A stretch of 64,000 nt of DNA, taken from JADLHS01 sp020848635. Its GTDB lineage: Bacteria; Verrucomicrobiota; Verrucomicrobiia; Limisphaerales; JADLHS01. The first letter of the stretch is position 1. The number at the start of each line of letters is the position of its first letter. Below the pieces are notes generated by a model. That model saw nothing but the letters and a program-made list of their open reading frames with translations, made no database searches and was not told the DNA's origin. Below are positions 62,232-64,000 of this stretch, piece after piece. The stretch covers positions 248,001-312,000 of the forward strand of contig JBAOIL010000005.1 in the NCBI GenBank assembly GCA_037044975.1, written 5' to 3'. A program made the translations under genes and the position numbers.

Positions 62232-64000
62232 ATGAGCAAACCACTTGATCCCCTGAGTTGGAGCAAAGCCATCCGGCTGACTCCATCGGTCGTGCGCATA
62301 ACCGGCATGGTCGCGGTGGCGGCGGGTGTAATTTTCGGCAGCGCGGTGCGCGTTCGCGCGTTTGATTCGTCCACGCTCACGGAGGTTGGTCTGGGGCTGG
62401 GGGGAAATGCGTACTGGAGCCGTCCGGCTTTCGCCAACGCCTTGTGGAACGGCGAGGGCTGGCTGGAATACGCCGCCGGCCAGTGGGGCACGTCGTTGTT
62501 CCTCGCCGGCAATCCGCAATTCGACCCGAACGGTTTCCCCAAGTACCTCAACCCCGGCCTGAAACTCCGCGCGATGGTTTTCGCGCTCCACGCCAACCCG
62601 AGCCCGCGTCCTGCCACATGGCCCGACCGTTCGCTGCTGGCGCGTGGGAAAGTCATTATCACCTGGCAGGGCGACGCCGACATCCGCGCCAATGGCGGCA
62701 CCTACCTGACCGGCGAATCGTTCGGCGCACAAACCGGCCGCCTCGTCAACGGCCGGCGCGTGTATCGGTTTAGCGGCGGAGGCCGGCTGGAATCGCTCAC
62801 GGTCGAAGACATAAACCCCAACAGTCCCATCACCGATATCAAAGTCTGGCTGCCCAATCCGGCCGATCCCGACAATCAATCGCTCGAGAACCAACTTTTT
62901 CATCCCACATTCCTCGCCCGGCTCGGCGACGCGCCATGGGCGTTTCTGCGGTTCATGGATTGGAACGACAGCAACGCCAGCCCGCAACGCGATTGGGCGG
63001 ATCGGCGTTTGCCGCAGCATGTGTTCCAGCAGGGCGTCTTGAATCGGCGCGCGCCGGCCCTGGGCTTCGGCGGCGATCGCGGCACCGGCGTCGCCTTTGA
63101 ACACATGGTTGGGCTGGCCAACACCGCCGGCCGTGACATGTGGATCAACGTGCCGCACCTCGCGACGGATGATTTTATAACCCGGCTCGCGCAGCTCATC
63201 CGCTTCGGGAGCGATGGCGTGAATCCTTACTCCAACCCGGTGGCGAATCCGGTTTATCCGCCGCTGAACTCAAACCACCGGGTCTTCGTCGAGTACTCGA
63301 ACGAGATCTGGTCGAACGGCGACAGTTTCTCCCAGGGCAACTGGGCGCAGGAGCAGGCCAATGTGCTCGGTCTCAGCAAGCCGCAGTTCAATGCCCGCCG
63401 CTTCTGCCAGGGTTGGCGCATTTTCCAAAGTGTGTTTGCCGGCGAATCCGCGCGCGTCGTCCGCGTCGCTGCGGTGTGGACCGGGCTGCAAACTTACACC
63501 GAACCGTTTCTGAACGAGATCGCCGCTTACGGCCCGACGCTCACACCGCCGCAGACCGCGGACGTCATCGCGCCGACCACCTATTTTGGCAACGGCGTTC
63601 AGGATTGGGCCTATGCGAAAGCGCAGCAACAAGCCGGCACGGCCGATCCGTGGTTTTTCACGACGAACACGTTTGTGGATGGCACCACCGTGAAGCCGGT
63701 TTCCCTCGCGGCCAACAATCCTTATTGGATGAGCCAGAACCTCACGCGCCATCTCGCCGAAACCTTCGTGGAATGGAAACGCCGGCAGCTCTCCGGCGCG
63801 ACGCAGACCGGAGGCGGCCCGGATGCCACGGGCATCGGTGGTGGCTTCGATGGGTGGCTGCGGGCGGCCATCTCCAATGCGTTTGGGACGCTCAAACCGA
63901 TTGTCTCCTACGAAGGCGGGCCGTCCATCTACAGCGATTATCTTGATTGGGGCGACGTTCGCGACGACGGCATTACCACGTTCATGGAATTGCTCAATCG
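62232..64000 (+). CDS. large exported protein of unknown function (3'-truncated)
   Basis: The frame opens at ATG 62232 and is still open at the window end (at least 589 residues). An N-terminal hydrophobic segment (GMVAVAAGVIFGSAVR) looks like a signal peptide after a 25-residue basic head. Conserved-looking segments include WAFLRFMDWNDSN, TGVAFEHMVGLANTAGRDMW, HRVFVEYSNEIWSNGDSFSQ (the EYSNEIWN-type motif of a family sometimes annotated as cellulose-binding or glycosidase-like), AAVWTGLQTYTEPFLNEI and PIVSYEGGPSIYSDY. A TIM-barrel-like extracellular enzyme is possible, with Glu of EYSNE and Glu of YEGG as candidate catalytic residues, but this is a guess. Confidence 0.7.
   Translation, partial: MSKPLDPLSWSKAIRLTPSVVRITGMVAVAAGVIFGSAVRVRAFDSSTLTEVGLGLGGNAYWSRPAFANALWNGEGWLEYAAGQWGTSLFLAGNPQFDPNGFPKYLNPGLKLRAMVFALHANPSPRPATWPDRSLLARGKVIITWQGDADIRANGGTYLTGESFGAQTGRLVNGRRVYRFSGGGRLESLTVEDINPNSPITDIKVWLPNPADPDNQSLENQLFHPTFLARLGDAPWAFLRFMDWNDSNASPQRDWADRRLPQHVFQQGVLNRRAPALGFGGDRGTGVAFEHMVGLANTAGRDMWINVPHLATDDFITRLAQLIRFGSDGVNPYSNPVANPVYPPLNSNHRVFVEYSNEIWSNGDSFSQGNWAQEQANVLGLSKPQFNARRFCQGWRIFQSVFAGESARVVRVAAVWTGLQTYTEPFLNEIAAYGPTLTPPQTADVIAPTTYFGNGVQDWAYAKAQQQAGTADPWFFTTNTFVDGTTVKPVSLAANNPYWMSQNLTRHLAETFVEWKRRQLSGATQTGGGPDATGIGGGFDGWLRAAISNAFGTLKPIVSYEGGPSIYSDYLDWGDVRDDGITTFMELLN

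Overview
The window reads as chromosomal DNA of a Verrucomicrobiota bacterium, probably from the Limisphaerales/Pedosphaera side; this is inferred from gene content and not tested by phylogeny. Supporting signs are two H-X9-DG pseudopilins with verrucomicrobial/planctomycetal prepilin leaders, a PVC-type dehydrogenase fused to HEAT repeats and cytochrome c, ThuA, YceI and GDSL-type secreted proteins, a recurring C-terminal beta-sandwich module, Lpt and heptose genes (a Gram-negative envelope), and high GC with AT-richer islands. No rRNA, CRISPR array, integrase or transposase was seen; one tRNA (Asp, GTC) is present.

Layout. 1-3.3 kb: 5'-truncated apgM, then a minus-strand pseudopilin and a secreted beta-sandwich protein preceded by a structured RNA leader with its own terminator. 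3.8-9.9 kb (minus): gatA, gatC, ptsH (HPr), hprK, lptB and a long LptC/LptA-like protein. 10.3-12.7 kb: cold-shock type DEAD-box helicase translationally coupled to an L7Ae-like protein. 12.7-16.1 kb: a GH84 glycosidase overlapping a GNAT protein (a split version of the O-GlcNAcase architecture), then a DegT-type aminotransferase. 16.2-20.9 kb (minus): sugar-binding lipoprotein, PVC dehydrogenase-cytochrome and ribose-type permease, with no ATPase gene. 21.1-30.3 kb (minus): a full MoxR-DUF58-Bat (aerotolerance) operon. 30.7-32.7 kb: OmpR-type two-component pair. 33.2-38.2 kb: a cellobiose-type PTS IIC permease, an SGNH esterase, a coiled-coil membrane protein and argH.

38.3-40.5 kb is the most accessory-looking part: a lower-GC pair of an OLD-like AAA ATPase and a DUF3226 TOPRIM-like protein, next to a 500-bp array of short perfect hairpins. 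This pair is the best candidate here for an uncharacterised (possibly defence) system. 40.5-46.9 kb: beta-lactamase-fold hydrolase, DUF2959 lipoprotein, hotdog thioesterase, squalene/phytoene synthase, a Pro/Ala-rich SHOCT-like protein and rpsA. 46.9-54.5 kb: yjbQ, mdh, a DUF3748-MFS-DapA-like catabolic group, ThuA and YceI. 54.6-58.0 kb: CBM9-like protein, tRNA-Asp, dnaN with an AT-rich upstream region holding DnaA-box-like 9-mers, and cysteine desulfurase. 58.3-64 kb: a second pseudopilin plus secreted beta-sandwich protein, gmhB-like phosphatase, and a large exported protein running off the end.

A caution applies to the whole window. At least ten otherwise conserved genes are interrupted by single-base frame changes, strongly clustered at 28.0-29.75 kb and 58.7-61 kb. 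Because homology resumes in another frame each time, these look more like assembly or sequencing indels than gene decay, and such genes are annotated across the breaks.
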